DNA from: Alphaproteobacteria bacterium
GTDB taxonomy: Bacteria; Pseudomonadota; Alphaproteobacteria; Geminicoccales; Geminicoccaceae
Direction of reading: 5' to 3'
DNA: 7,622 nucleotides
NCBI GenBank assembly: GCA_026984595.1
Contig: JALSRW010000572.1
Span: 1-7,622, forward strand
Shown here: in pieces, positions 1-6,185 of the stretch
Layout: each line of letters begins with the position of its first letter
Position numbering within the stretch: position 1 is the stretch's first letter
The notes under the pieces: generated by a model
What the model was told of the DNA's origin: nothing
What the model saw: only the letters and a program-made list of their open reading frames with translations
Database searches by the model: none
Translations under genes and position numbers: made by a program

Positions 1-605
1 AGTTTGCAATGGATGTTGGGCAGGGCGGCCAGACGCCGGATCCGGCCCGCCCAGGGCTCGAACAGCCCGGCCGCGATCCCCGGCTTGCCGCAGTGATCGA
101 GCACGAAACGCACCTCCGGGCAGCGCTCCACCAGCGCCACCACGCTTTCCATCTGGTGGTGGTAGACGGTGATCTCGAAATGCAGCCCGTATCGCGGCAG
201 CAGCCGCAGGCCCTCGAGGAACGCGGGCCGCAGGCAGAAGGCCGGATCCGGCTCCTGTTGCAGCAACCGGCGCACTCCCCTGACCCGCGGTTCGGCCGCC
301 AGACGCGCCAGATCCTCCTCCACCGCCGCGCCCCGCTCCAGCGGCACATGGGGAACGAAGGCCGCGAGGCGCGGCTCGCCGGCGGCCAGTTCGCGGACGA
401 AGGCGAGCTCGTCGAGATGGCGTCCGGGAGCCACGTCGCATTCGAGGAAGACCATCGCTTCCACCGGCAGATCGCCGACGGCGGCGGCGAAATCCTCGGG
501 CAGGAACGGCCGGTGCAGCCGTGGCAGTTCCGCGAGCCAGGGCAGGGGAACCCGTCGCGGATCCCAGAAATGGACATGGGTGTCGATGATCGGCAGCTCG
601 GACAT
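1..605 (-). CDS. Amidohydrolase-2 family protein (lactonase-like), C-terminus cut by window edge
   Basis: This is a TIM-barrel metal-dependent hydrolase of the COG3618/Amidohydro_2 type, a family that includes L-fuconolactonase-like and other sugar or dicarboxylate lactonases. The start is the ATG at 605, with a GGGGAGAG ribosome binding site just upstream. The 201 complete codons visible begin MSELPIIDTHVHFWDP, where H10 and H12 form the strand-1 HxH metal-site motif. The diagnostic LDHCGKP motif lies at about residues 169-175, with H171 expected in the active site. The visible part ends in PNIHCK, which in this family normally runs into LSG. The remaining C-terminal third, including the expected catalytic Asp, is off the window. 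It lies 31 bp downstream of the small secreted-protein gene on the same strand, so the two are probably co-transcribed. Family assignment is firm; the substrate cannot be told, and a lactone is only an inference from the family. Confidence 0.88.
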   Translation of the reverse strand, partial: MSELPIIDTHVHFWDPRRVPLPWLAELPRLHRPFLPEDFAAAVGDLPVEAMVFLECDVAPGRHLDELAFVRELAAGEPRLAAFVPHVPLERGAAVEEDLARLAAEPRVRGVRRLLQQEPDPAFCLRPAFLEGLRLLPRYGLHFEITVYHHQMESVVALVERCPEVRFVLDHCGKPGIAAGLFEPWAGRIRRLAALPNIHCK

Positions 606-636
606 GGCGGCTCTCCCCGCGGCGGCTCCCCGACCG

Positions 637-1002
637 TCAGCGCAGCTCGAGGGTCAGCTCCCGCCCGCCATAGGCGTGCAGGCTGTCATGGGCGCGGATG
701 CGGACGCGGGTCACGTCCGGCGGGATGGCGACACCGGCAAGGGAACGGGTGAAGGGCTGCTCTTCCACATGGGGATGCAAGAGCACGCGCTCGCCCAAAA
801 GCGTGCCGTCGGGAGCCAGCACTTCCCATTTGTCGGCGTAATGCTCCCAGCCGGTATCGGCATGGCGCACGGTGACGTCGAACCGCCAGCTTCCGTCGCC
901 GCTCCGGCGAGCCTTCGCGGCGACGACGTCGGCCTCGCCGGCGCGGACCGGCGCGACGATCAGGAACAGGCCGATGGCGAGAAGGAAACAGGCTGTCCGC
1001 AT
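637..1002 (-). CDS. Small secreted protein of unknown function
   Basis: A 121-residue protein whose function I do not recognise. The N-terminus (MRTACFLLAIGLFLIVAPVRAG) is a clear Sec signal peptide: one Arg, a hydrophobic core at about residues 4-18 and a likely signal peptidase I cut after VRA at residue 21. Cys5 is not in a lipobox, so it is unlikely to be a lipoprotein. The mature part of about 100 residues contains FDVTVRHADTGWEHYADKWEV and later alternating polar/hydrophobic stretches, consistent with a small beta-sandwich in the periplasm. The start ATG at 1002 has AAAGGGGA about 8 nt upstream, which supports it. It is the first gene of a probable two-gene unit with the amidohydrolase and diverges from acoA. 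Similar short exported proteins exist in other proteobacteria as conserved hypotheticals, from general recollection only; any link to the amidohydrolase is contextual. Confidence 0.82.
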   Translation of the reverse strand: MRTACFLLAIGLFLIVAPVRAGEADVVAAKARRSGDGSWRFDVTVRHADTGWEHYADKWEVLAPDGTLLGERVLLHPHVEEQPFTRSLAGVAIPPDVTRVRIRAHDSLHAYGGRELTLELR

Positions 1003-1021
1003 GCCGGATCCCCTTTGTCAC

Positions 1022-1041
1022 CGCCACCGGCGCCGGTGGCG
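1022..1041. repeat. Perfect 20-bp palindrome
   Basis: The sequence CGCCACCGGC is followed immediately by its own reverse complement GCCGGTGGCG. It sits 20 bp upstream of the minus-strand secreted-protein start and about 180 bp upstream of acoA. It could be an operator for a dimeric regulator or, in RNA from the minus-strand promoter, a hairpin in the 5' leader just before the ribosome binding site. With no loop and only G/C-rich arms it would be a tight structure. No T-tract follows in either direction, so an intrinsic terminator is unlikely. Confidence 0.6.
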
Positions 1042-1064
1042 CGGAACGGGACGCAGTTGTCTGC

Positions 1065-1093
1065 AACATGTCGAGAGCGGCCGCCACTGTAAA
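1065..1093 (-). promoter_or_regulatory. Possible sigma-70-like promoter for the minus-strand pair
   Basis: On the minus strand TTTACA (1093-1088, one mismatch from TTGACA) is followed after exactly 17 nt by CATGTT (1070-1065), which matches only three of six positions of TATAAT. Transcription would begin about 55 nt upstream of the secreted-protein start and would include the palindrome at 1022-1041 in the leader. The weak -10 keeps confidence low. Confidence 0.3.
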
Positions 1094-1130
1094 GCGCCGA
1101 AGGCGGGGAACCGCCGCCGCTTCAAGCCGC

Positions 1131-1160
1131 TTGACAGCATTGGTTGTGCTGATCACCCTG
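1131..1160 (+). promoter_or_regulatory. Possible aco promoter with perfect -35 and weak -10
   Basis: TTGACA at 1131-1136 is a perfect sigma-70 -35 hexamer, about 87 bp ahead of the acoA start. At the usual 16-18 nt spacing only poor -10 hexamers occur (around 1153-1160, C-rich). A promoter with a good -35 and poor -10 might need an activator, but this is inference from one hexamer. Confidence 0.22.
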
Positions 1161-1210
1161 CCCGAAACGGCAGACGTCATCGTCAGAACAACAGCTTGCC
1201 ACGAGGATCA

Positions 1211-1217
1211 GGGGAGG
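1211..1217 (+). promoter_or_regulatory. Ribosome binding site of acoA
   Basis: GGGGAGG lies 5 nt before the ATG at 1223. An in-frame GTG directly precedes that ATG (1220), but spacing and family N-termini favour the ATG. The reading frame stays open far upstream, so this site decides the start. Confidence 0.75.
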
Positions 1218-1222
1218 TCGTG

Positions 1223-2188
1223 ATGCAGCTCAGTCGTGAGGATCTGCTCGAAGCCTATCGCCGGATGCGCCTCATCCGGGAATTCGAGGATGCCGTCCAC
1301 GAGGAGTTCGCGGCCGGCAACATACCGGGCTTCGTGCATCTCTATGCGGGCGAGGAAGCCTCGGCGGTGGGGATGTGCATGCATCTCGACGATCGCGACC
1401 GCATCGCCTCGACCCATCGCGGCCACGGGCACTGCATCGCCAAGGGCTGCGATACCCGGGCGATGATGCTGGAGATCTTCGGCAAGCGCGAGGGCCTCTG
1501 CGCCGGGAAGGGCGGCTCCATGCACATCGCCGATCTCGAAAAGGGGATGATGGGCGCCAACGGCATCGTCGGCGGCGGGCCGCCGCTCATCTGTGGCGCG
1601 GCGCTTGCCGCCAAGACCCTGGGCACCGGCGGGGTGGCGGTGGCCTTCGTCGGCGACGGCGGCTCCAACCAGGGGACGACGCTCGAGAGCTACAATCTCG
1701 CCAAGGTCTGGAACCTGCCGGCCATCTTCGTCATCGAGGACAACGGCTACGCCGAGTCCACCGCCAGCTCCTGGTCGGTGGGCGGCAGCCAGACCGGACG
1801 CGCCGCCGGTTTCGGCATGCCCGGCACCGAAGTGGACGGGTTCGACTTCTTCGCCGTCTGGGAGGCCGCCCGGGAGGCGGTGGAGCGGGCCCGGGCCGGC
1901 CAGGGGCCGAGCCTCCTGCATGTCCGCCTGTCCCGCTATTACGGGCATTTCGAGGGGGACGCCTGCACCTACCGGGCAGCCGACGAGGTGGAGCGGATCA
2001 AGGCGGAGAAGGATCCGCTGCTGCTGTTCCGCCGCCGGGTCGGCGAGGCCGGCCTTCTCGAACCGGAGGATCTGGACGCCATCGACCGCCAGGCACGGGA
2101 GCAGATCGCCGCCTGCGTGCGCGACGCCAAGGGCGCCGCCTATCCGGGCGAAGCCGATCTGACCACCGATGTCTACGCGTCCTACTGA
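1223..2188 (+). CDS. acoA: Acetoin dehydrogenase E1 component, alpha subunit (AcoA-like)
   Basis: A 321-residue thiamine-diphosphate-dependent E1 alpha subunit. With AcoB it would decarboxylate or cleave the substrate (acetoin in characterised AcoAB enzymes, releasing acetaldehyde) and pass the two-carbon unit to lipoate on AcoC in the cytoplasm. The THRGHGHCIAKG segment (about residues 64-75) is the typical E1 alpha active-site region. The ThDP/Mg motif runs from GDGGSNQG (144-151) to EDNGY (about 172-176), followed by AESTASSWSVGGSQT and RYYGHFEGD, which resemble AcoA more than branched-chain or pyruvate E1 alpha subunits. Length matches AcoA (about 320-330). The start is fixed by the GGGGAGG site; the open frame upstream is not coding by appearance. 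Only 12 bp separate its stop from acoB. The E1 alpha family is certain; acetoin as substrate rests on similarity recalled without a search and on the AcoC architecture, so another 2-oxo substrate is possible. Confidence 0.9.
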   Translation: MQLSREDLLEAYRRMRLIREFEDAVHEEFAAGNIPGFVHLYAGEEASAVGMCMHLDDRDRIASTHRGHGHCIAKGCDTRAMMLEIFGKREGLCAGKGGSMHIADLEKGMMGANGIVGGGPPLICGAALAAKTLGTGGVAVAFVGDGGSNQGTTLESYNLAKVWNLPAIFVIEDNGYAESTASSWSVGGSQTGRAAGFGMPGTEVDGFDFFAVWEAAREAVERARAGQGPSLLHVRLSRYYGHFEGDACTYRAADEVERIKAEKDPLLLFRRRVGEAGLLEPEDLDAIDRQAREQIAACVRDAKGAAYPGEADLTTDVYASY

Positions 2189-2200
2189 GGGGAGGCCGTC

Positions 2201-3217
2201 ATGCCCAAGAAGAGCTTTCGCCAGGCCATCAACGAGGCCCTGCGCCAGGAGATGGAACGCGATCCCACGGTCATCGTGATGGGCGAGGATGTGGCCGGGG
2301 GCATGGGTGCCCCGGGCGAAGACGATGCCTGGGGCGGGCCGCTCGGCGTCACCAAGGGGCTGATGCCGCTGTTCGGCCGCGAGCGGGTGCTGGACACGCC
2401 GATCTCGGAAAGCGCCTTCGTCGGTGCCGCCGTGGGTGCCGCCACCACCGGTCTCCGGCCGGTGGCGGAACTGATGTTCGTCGATTTCATGGGCGTCTGC
2501 TTCGACCAGATCTTCAACCAGGCGGCCAAGTTCCGCTACATGTTCGGGGGCAAGGCCACCACCCCGCTGGTGATCCGTACCATGTACGGCGCCGGATTCC
2601 GGGCCGCCTCCCAGCACAGCCAGTGTCTCTACAACCTCTTCACCCACATCCCCGGGCTCAAGGTGGCCGTTCCCTCCAACGCCTACGAGGCCAAGGGGCT
2701 GCTGACCCAGGCCATCCGCGACGACGATCCGGTGATCTTCTTCGAGCACAAGGCGATGTACGACGACGAGGCGGAGGTTCCCGACGAGCCCTATGCGATC
2801 GCCTTCGGCGAGGCCAACGTCACCCGCGAGGGGGAGGATGTGACCATCATCGCCCTCGGGCGGATGGTCAATTTCGCCAATGCCGCCGCCGATCGCCTCG
2901 CGGCGGAGGGGATTTCCTGCACGGTGGTCGATCCGCGGACCACTTCGCCGCTCGATCGCGACACCATCCTCGAGACCGTCGAGGAGACCGGCCGCGCGGT
3001 GGTGGTGGACGAGGCCCATCCGCGCTGCAGCATGGCCACCGACATCGCCGCGCTGATCGGCCAGGAGATCTTCGACAGTCTCGAGGCCCCGGTACGGATG
3101 GTGACAGCTCCCCATGCTCCGGTGCCCTTCTCGCCGGCGCTCGAGGACATGTACATCCCGGGGGTCGACCGGATCGTCGAGGCGGTGCGCCAGGTCCACG
3201 GACACGGCCGCCGATGA
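2201..3217 (+). CDS. acoB: Acetoin dehydrogenase E1 component, beta subunit (AcoB-like)
   Basis: A 338-residue transketolase-like E1 beta subunit that forms the alpha2beta2 E1 with AcoA. The N-terminal pyrimidine-binding domain shows MGEDV at residues 27-31 and TPISES at 66-71, whose E70 is the Glu expected to activate the ThDP aminopyrimidine. QHSQ at about 138-141 contains the conserved H139. The C-terminal domain begins around residue 200 (EANVTREGEDVTIIALGRMV) and carries VVDPRT and VVVDEAH, as usual for the family, with the typical ending FSPALEDMYIPGVDRI. The ATG is preceded by GAGGGGAGG at good spacing. Its stop overlaps the acoC start as ATGA (3214-3217), so acoB and acoC are probably translationally coupled. 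Length is normal for the family and no key residue is missing. Confidence 0.92.
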   Translation: MPKKSFRQAINEALRQEMERDPTVIVMGEDVAGGMGAPGEDDAWGGPLGVTKGLMPLFGRERVLDTPISESAFVGAAVGAATTGLRPVAELMFVDFMGVCFDQIFNQAAKFRYMFGGKATTPLVIRTMYGAGFRAASQHSQCLYNLFTHIPGLKVAVPSNAYEAKGLLTQAIRDDDPVIFFEHKAMYDDEAEVPDEPYAIAFGEANVTREGEDVTIIALGRMVNFANAAADRLAAEGISCTVVDPRTTSPLDRDTILETVEETGRAVVVDEAHPRCSMATDIAALIGQEIFDSLEAPVRMVTAPHAPVPFSPALEDMYIPGVDRIVEAVRQVHGHGRR

Positions 3218-4341
3218 GCGGGGAGATCCAGCCGATCGTCATGCCCAAATGGGGCCTGGCGATGCAGGAAGGCATGCTCGCCGAATGGCTGGTCGAGGAG
3301 GGGGCCACCATCGACAAGGGCCAGGAGATCGCGGAGATCGAGACCTCCAAGATCGCCAATGTCTTCGAGAGCCCGGCGGCGGGTGTGCTGCGCCGGCGGG
3401 TGGCCGAGGAGGGCCAGACCCTGCCGGTGGGCGCACTCCTCGCCGTGCTCGCCCCGGCGACGGTGGAAGAGGAGGCGATCGACCGCTTCGTGGCCGCCTT
3501 CCAGGAACGTTTCGCCGAAGCGCTGGCCGCGGGTGCCGCGCAAGCGGCGCCCGAACCGCGTACCGTCGAGGCCGGAGGCCGGCGCATCCGTTATCTCGAA
3601 GTGGGCGAGGGGGCGGGTCCGCCGGTCGTCTTCATCCACGGTTTCGGCGGCGATCTCTCGAGCTGGACCCTGAACCAGGAAGCCTTGTCCGAGACCCGGC
3701 GCACCATCGCCCTCGACCTTCCGGGACACGGCGGCTCCGACAAGTCGGTGGCCACCGGCAGCCTCGCCGAGCTCGCCGAGGCGGTGGCGGACTTCCTGGA
3801 AGCCATGGAGATTCCCCGCGCCCATCTGGTCGGCCACAGCCTCGGCGGGGCGGTGGCTCTCGAGCTCGCCCTCGAGCGGCCGGGCAAGGCGGCCGGTCTC
3901 ACCCTGGTGGCGCCGGCGGGCTTCGGCGAGGAGATCGCGAGCGCCTATCTCGAGGGGTTCCTGCAGGAGAAGCGGGTGAAGAAGCTCCGTCCGGTTCTGG
4001 AGATGCTGGTCCACGATCCGGCCACGATCAGCCGCGAGATGGTCGAGGAGGTGCTGCGCTACAAGCGTCTGGACGGGGTCGTCGAAGCGCTCTCCCGCAT
4101 CCGCGAAAGCTGCTTCGCGGAGGGCCGCCAGCGGATCGAGCTGCGCTCCCGGCTCGGAGAACTGGCCGTTCCGGTGCAGATCCTGTGGGGGAGGGAGGAT
4201 CGCATCCTCCCGGTGCGGCAGGCCGAGGGCCTGCCCGAGGATGTCCCGGTGACCGTCTTCGAGGCCTGCGGCCATCTCGCCCATATGGAAAAGGCCGCCG
4301 AATGCAACACCCGGATCGCGGCGATGCTGGAACGGGCCTGA
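3214..4341 (+). CDS. acoC: Acetoin dehydrogenase E2-like subunit: lipoyl domain fused to alpha/beta hydrolase (AcoC-like)
   Basis: A 375-residue protein made of two parts. Residues about 4-80 are a biotinyl/lipoyl domain (MPKWGLAMQEGML; lipoyl lysine K46 in ETSKI). From about 120 to the end is an alpha/beta-hydrolase domain with an oxyanion-type HGFGG (142-146), nucleophile elbow GHSLGG (S209), likely acid D329 in WGRED and likely base H354 in GHLAHME. The normal CoA acyltransferase core and an E3-binding domain are absent; the linker (about 81-120) is Ala/Glu-rich. This architecture and length match known AcoC proteins, annotated as the dihydrolipoamide acetyltransferase of acetoin-cleaving complexes, which supports the acetoin assignment of the whole operon. 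It should accept the acetyl group from E1 and deliver it to CoA; how the hydrolase fold does this is not visible here. The ATG overlaps the acoB stop. No acoL (E3) follows; the operon ends against a converging gene. Confidence 0.92.
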   Translation: MSGEIQPIVMPKWGLAMQEGMLAEWLVEEGATIDKGQEIAEIETSKIANVFESPAAGVLRRRVAEEGQTLPVGALLAVLAPATVEEEAIDRFVAAFQERFAEALAAGAAQAAPEPRTVEAGGRRIRYLEVGEGAGPPVVFIHGFGGDLSSWTLNQEALSETRRTIALDLPGHGGSDKSVATGSLAELAEAVADFLEAMEIPRAHLVGHSLGGAVALELALERPGKAAGLTLVAPAGFGEEIASAYLEGFLQEKRVKKLRPVLEMLVHDPATISREMVEEVLRYKRLDGVVEALSRIRESCFAEGRQRIELRSRLGELAVPVQILWGREDRILPVRQAEGLPEDVPVTVFEACGHLAHMEKAAECNTRIAAMLERA

Positions 4342-4345
4342 GTCG

Positions 4346-5113
4346 TCACGGTCGGCCGGCTTCCTCGGGCGCCGCCGCCGGCGGCTCGCAACGCTGCAGC
4401 GCCACCTCCACGAAGCCGCGGCGCTGCGCCGGCTGCAGGGCGATCCGGTATTCCCGATCGTCGAGCAGCAGCCGGTGGGTGATCGGCAGGACTCCTTCGA
4501 TCCGCTGTGTGCGGCCGTCGATCAGGGTCAGGGTGGCCCGCACCGGTGCCCCGGGATCGAACCAGGCTTCGGGGCGGCCGCCCTCGTCCCGCGCGGCCTG
4601 CCCCTCGATGCGGATCGCGATCCGACCCTCGGCGAGGCTGGCATTGGTGGGCCGGCCGCGCGCCAGCGGTACCTCGACGAACAGCCGCGCGGTCTCGACC
4701 GCACGCCCGCAGTCCGCCTCCGGCGTCGCATTGCGCAGGAGGAAGGCCAGCCGCTCGGCCGAAATTCCCTCCTCGAGCTTGCTCTTCAGGAGTTCGAGGA
4801 GAGCCGCGACTTCCCCCTCCACGGTCTTCTCGGCATAGGCCGCACGAAGCTCGGCATAGGTCTTGGCCAGCCCTTCGAGACGTTCCTGGGAAACCGCCAG
4901 CTTCTCGTTGAGGATGCGATCGACCTCCTTGAGGCGCTGCAGGTCGGCGCGCAGCCGGGCACGCTCGGCGGCACTTTCCGAAAGCCCGGTCTGATAGGCC
5001 ATCATGATCATCAGGAGGAGCAGCGCGAGGCCGGAGAGGATCCCGAGCAGAGCCAGCAACAGGCGGCGCCGGCGCCGGCGCTGGGTGACCCGCGAGGTGA
5101 CCCGGGATCTCAT
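4346..5113 (-). CDS. Membrane-anchored coiled-coil protein of unknown function
   Basis: A 255-residue protein I do not recognise. Residues 2-17 are strongly basic (six Arg in a row at 12-17) and residues 18-40 form one hydrophobic transmembrane segment, predicting a single-pass inner-membrane protein with its N-terminus inside. Residues about 45-115 are rich in Leu, Glu, Arg and Lys in heptad-like order, a likely coiled coil. The remainder (about 120-245) looks like a small periplasmic beta-rich domain with two Cys, one in EADCGRA and one near the C-terminus in LQRCEPP, which might pair; it ends in a Pro/Ala tail. It begins 15 nt after the ppsR stop in the same frame and is presumably in one operon with it. 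The nearest strong purine tract (GAGGAGGAG) lies over 20 nt upstream, so the start may depend on coupling to ppsR. Several proteobacterial families share this layout; I cannot assign one. Confidence 0.75.
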   Translation of the reverse strand: MRSRVTSRVTQRRRRRRLLLALLGILSGLALLLLMIMMAYQTGLSESAAERARLRADLQRLKEVDRILNEKLAVSQERLEGLAKTYAELRAAYAEKTVEGEVAALLELLKSKLEEGISAERLAFLLRNATPEADCGRAVETARLFVEVPLARGRPTNASLAEGRIAIRIEGQAARDEGGRPEAWFDPGAPVRATLTLIDGRTQRIEGVLPITHRLLLDDREYRIALQPAQRRGFVEVALQRCEPPAAAPEEAGRP

Positions 5114-5128
5114 CGCTGCGGCATCGCC

Positions 5129-6013
5129 TCAGCTCTCCTCCTCGGTGAGGCCGGGGCCGGGCACGGCGGCGCCGAACGCGTGCAGCTCCGGCTGGCGGCG
5201 GGCCTGGAGCATCTGGTAGATGGCCGCCGCCGTCTCCTCCACCGATCTCCGGGTGACATCGATCTCCGGCCAGCCCTGGCGGGCGAACAGGCGCCGTGCG
5301 TAGACGATCTCCCTGCGGATCTTCTCCACATCCACGTAATCCCGGCCGTAGCGGCCGGAGTCGGTCTCGTCGAGCCCCATGATGCGCTGGCGGCTGCGGC
5401 GGATCTCCGCCAGCGCCTCGGGCTTGATCGTCAACCCCACCACCAGGGGATGGGTCAGCTTCTCCAGCGTCGGGAGCTGGGGAAGATCGGGCACCAGCGG
5501 AACGTTGGCCGCCTTGACGCCGCGATTGGCGAGATAGACGCAGGTCGGGGTCTTGGAGGTGCGCGAGACGCCCACCAGCACCACATCGGCCTGCTGCAGC
5601 TCCTCGCTGAACTGGCCGTCGTCATGGCGCATGGCGAAGTCCATGGCCTCGATCCGCGAGAAGTAGCTGTCGTCCATCATGTGCTGGCGGCCGACTTTGG
5701 GTCGGCCGGCGGTGCCCACCAGCATGGTCAGGGTCTGCATCACCGAATCCAGTACCGCCACGCAGGGGATGCCGCGCTGCCGGCAATATTCCTGGAGCTG
5801 ATGGCGGAGTTCGGGGGAAACCAGGGTGTAGATCACCAGCCCCGGAAGGGCCTCGACGATGCGCAGGATGCGTTCGAGCTGTCCGGTGGTGCGTACGAAG
5901 AACCAGACATGCTCCACCGGCACCACATCGTCGAACTGGGACACGGCGGCGCGGGCCACCGTGGTGACCGTTTCCCCGGTCGAGTCCGAGATCAGGTGAA
6001 GATGGAGCCGCAC
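5129..6013 (-). CDS. ppsR: Pyruvate/PEP dikinase regulatory protein (DUF299/PPSR, RP001 family)
   Basis: A bifunctional serine/threonine kinase and phosphorylase of the PPSR/PDRP family. Characterised members switch PEP synthetase or pyruvate,phosphate dikinase off by ADP-dependent phosphorylation of an active-site Thr and on again by Pi-dependent dephosphorylation. Hallmarks are the N-terminal HLISDSTGET, HMMDDSYFSRIEAMDFAM in the middle, the P-loop-like GVSRTSKTP starting at residue 148, and NVPLVP. The best start is the GTG at 6013 (294 residues, N-terminus MRLHLHLISDS), with a modest GAGAG about 8 nt upstream. The next in-frame ATG is about 300 bp further up and would add residues that look non-coding; a TTG 8 codons upstream is a weaker alternative. 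A length slightly over the usual 270-280 comes from a C-terminal extension rich in Pro and Gly. Which dikinase it controls cannot be told here. It diverges from hemE across the putative origin, as RP001 does in Rickettsia and Caulobacter. Confidence 0.9.
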   Translation of the reverse strand: MRLHLHLISDSTGETVTTVARAAVSQFDDVVPVEHVWFFVRTTGQLERILRIVEALPGLVIYTLVSPELRHQLQEYCRQRGIPCVAVLDSVMQTLTMLVGTAGRPKVGRQHMMDDSYFSRIEAMDFAMRHDDGQFSEELQQADVVLVGVSRTSKTPTCVYLANRGVKAANVPLVPDLPQLPTLEKLTHPLVVGLTIKPEALAEIRRSRQRIMGLDETDSGRYGRDYVDVEKIRREIVYARRLFARQGWPEIDVTRRSVEETAAAIYQMLQARRQPELHAFGAAVPGPGLTEEES

Positions 6014-6030
6014 CGTCCGTACTCTCGAGC

Positions 6031-6060
6031 TGTGCAAAACCGGGGAACGGCTCTGGATGA
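6031..6060 (-). promoter_or_regulatory. Two degenerate DnaA-box-like 9-mers, minus orientation
   Basis: TGTGCAAAA (6031-6039) and TCTGGATGA (6052-6060) each differ at two positions from TGTGGATAA, the reverse complement of the DnaA box. Their starts are 21 bp apart, about two helical turns. They lie close to the ppsR start and might also affect its transcription. Individually weak. Confidence 0.35.
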
Positions 6061-6135
6061 ATCGCGGGGGCCCGTCATCCGCCACATTCCTCCGCCCTCC
6101 ACACCCGTCTTGTCCCGACCCACCGCTGTTGTCCG

Positions 6136-6145
6136 CCACCGGTGG
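6136..6145. repeat. 10-bp perfect palindrome in the putative origin
   Basis: CCACCGGTGG reads the same on both strands. With the following bases it gives GGTGGATGG, which keeps the GTGGAT core of a DnaA box but has three mismatches overall. It lies 20 bp to the left of the longer inverted repeat at 6166-6185. It could be a protein-binding site; no specific binder is indicated. Confidence 0.4.
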
Positions 6146-6165
6146 ATGGCTTCGCAGGCGGCTCC

Positions 6166-6185
6166 CGTGGACGCATCCGTCCACG
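6166..6185. repeat. 8-bp inverted repeat with 4-nt spacer in the putative origin
   Basis: CGTGGACG (6166-6173) and CGTCCACG (6178-6185) are exact reverse complements separated by CATC. Each arm holds a GTGGA/TCCAC core like that of a DnaA box, arranged head to head. As single-stranded DNA or RNA it would form a stable hairpin with a 4-nt loop. It is immediately followed by a DnaA-box-like 9-mer at 6186-6194. Confidence 0.55.

Larger units (their letters stand above)
1003..1219. promoter_or_regulatory. Divergent intergenic region between the secreted-protein gene and acoA
   Basis: About 217 bp separate the two divergent translation starts, so both promoters should lie here. It contains the perfect 20-bp palindrome at 1022-1041, a possible minus-strand promoter at 1065-1093, a perfect TTGACA at 1131-1136 on the plus strand with a poor downstream -10, and the acoA ribosome binding site at 1211-1217. 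Characterised aco operons in Cupriavidus and Pseudomonas depend on sigma-54 and the activator AcoR. I looked for the GG-N10-GC pattern on the plus strand and found no convincing case, so sigma-54 control is not supported here. Confidence 0.6.

Noticed and set aside
1208..3205. 665-codon open frame on the minus strand opposite acoA/acoB
   Set aside because: A shadow produced by the high-GC codon pattern of acoA and acoB; the translation is low-complexity (Gly, His, Arg, Asp) with no domain, and the plus-strand genes have clear family motifs.
1375..3213. Plus-strand open frame continuous with acoC, suggesting a much longer E2
   Set aside because: The upstream part is an out-of-frame Arg/Gly-rich shadow of acoA/acoB. 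The acoC start at 3214 overlaps the acoB stop and gives a standard lipoyl-domain N-terminus.
4374..4385. GCCGCCGGCGGC palindrome as a terminator for acoC
   Set aside because: No T-tract follows, and it lies in a GCC/GCG-rich coding stretch of the opposing gene where such repeats arise easily.
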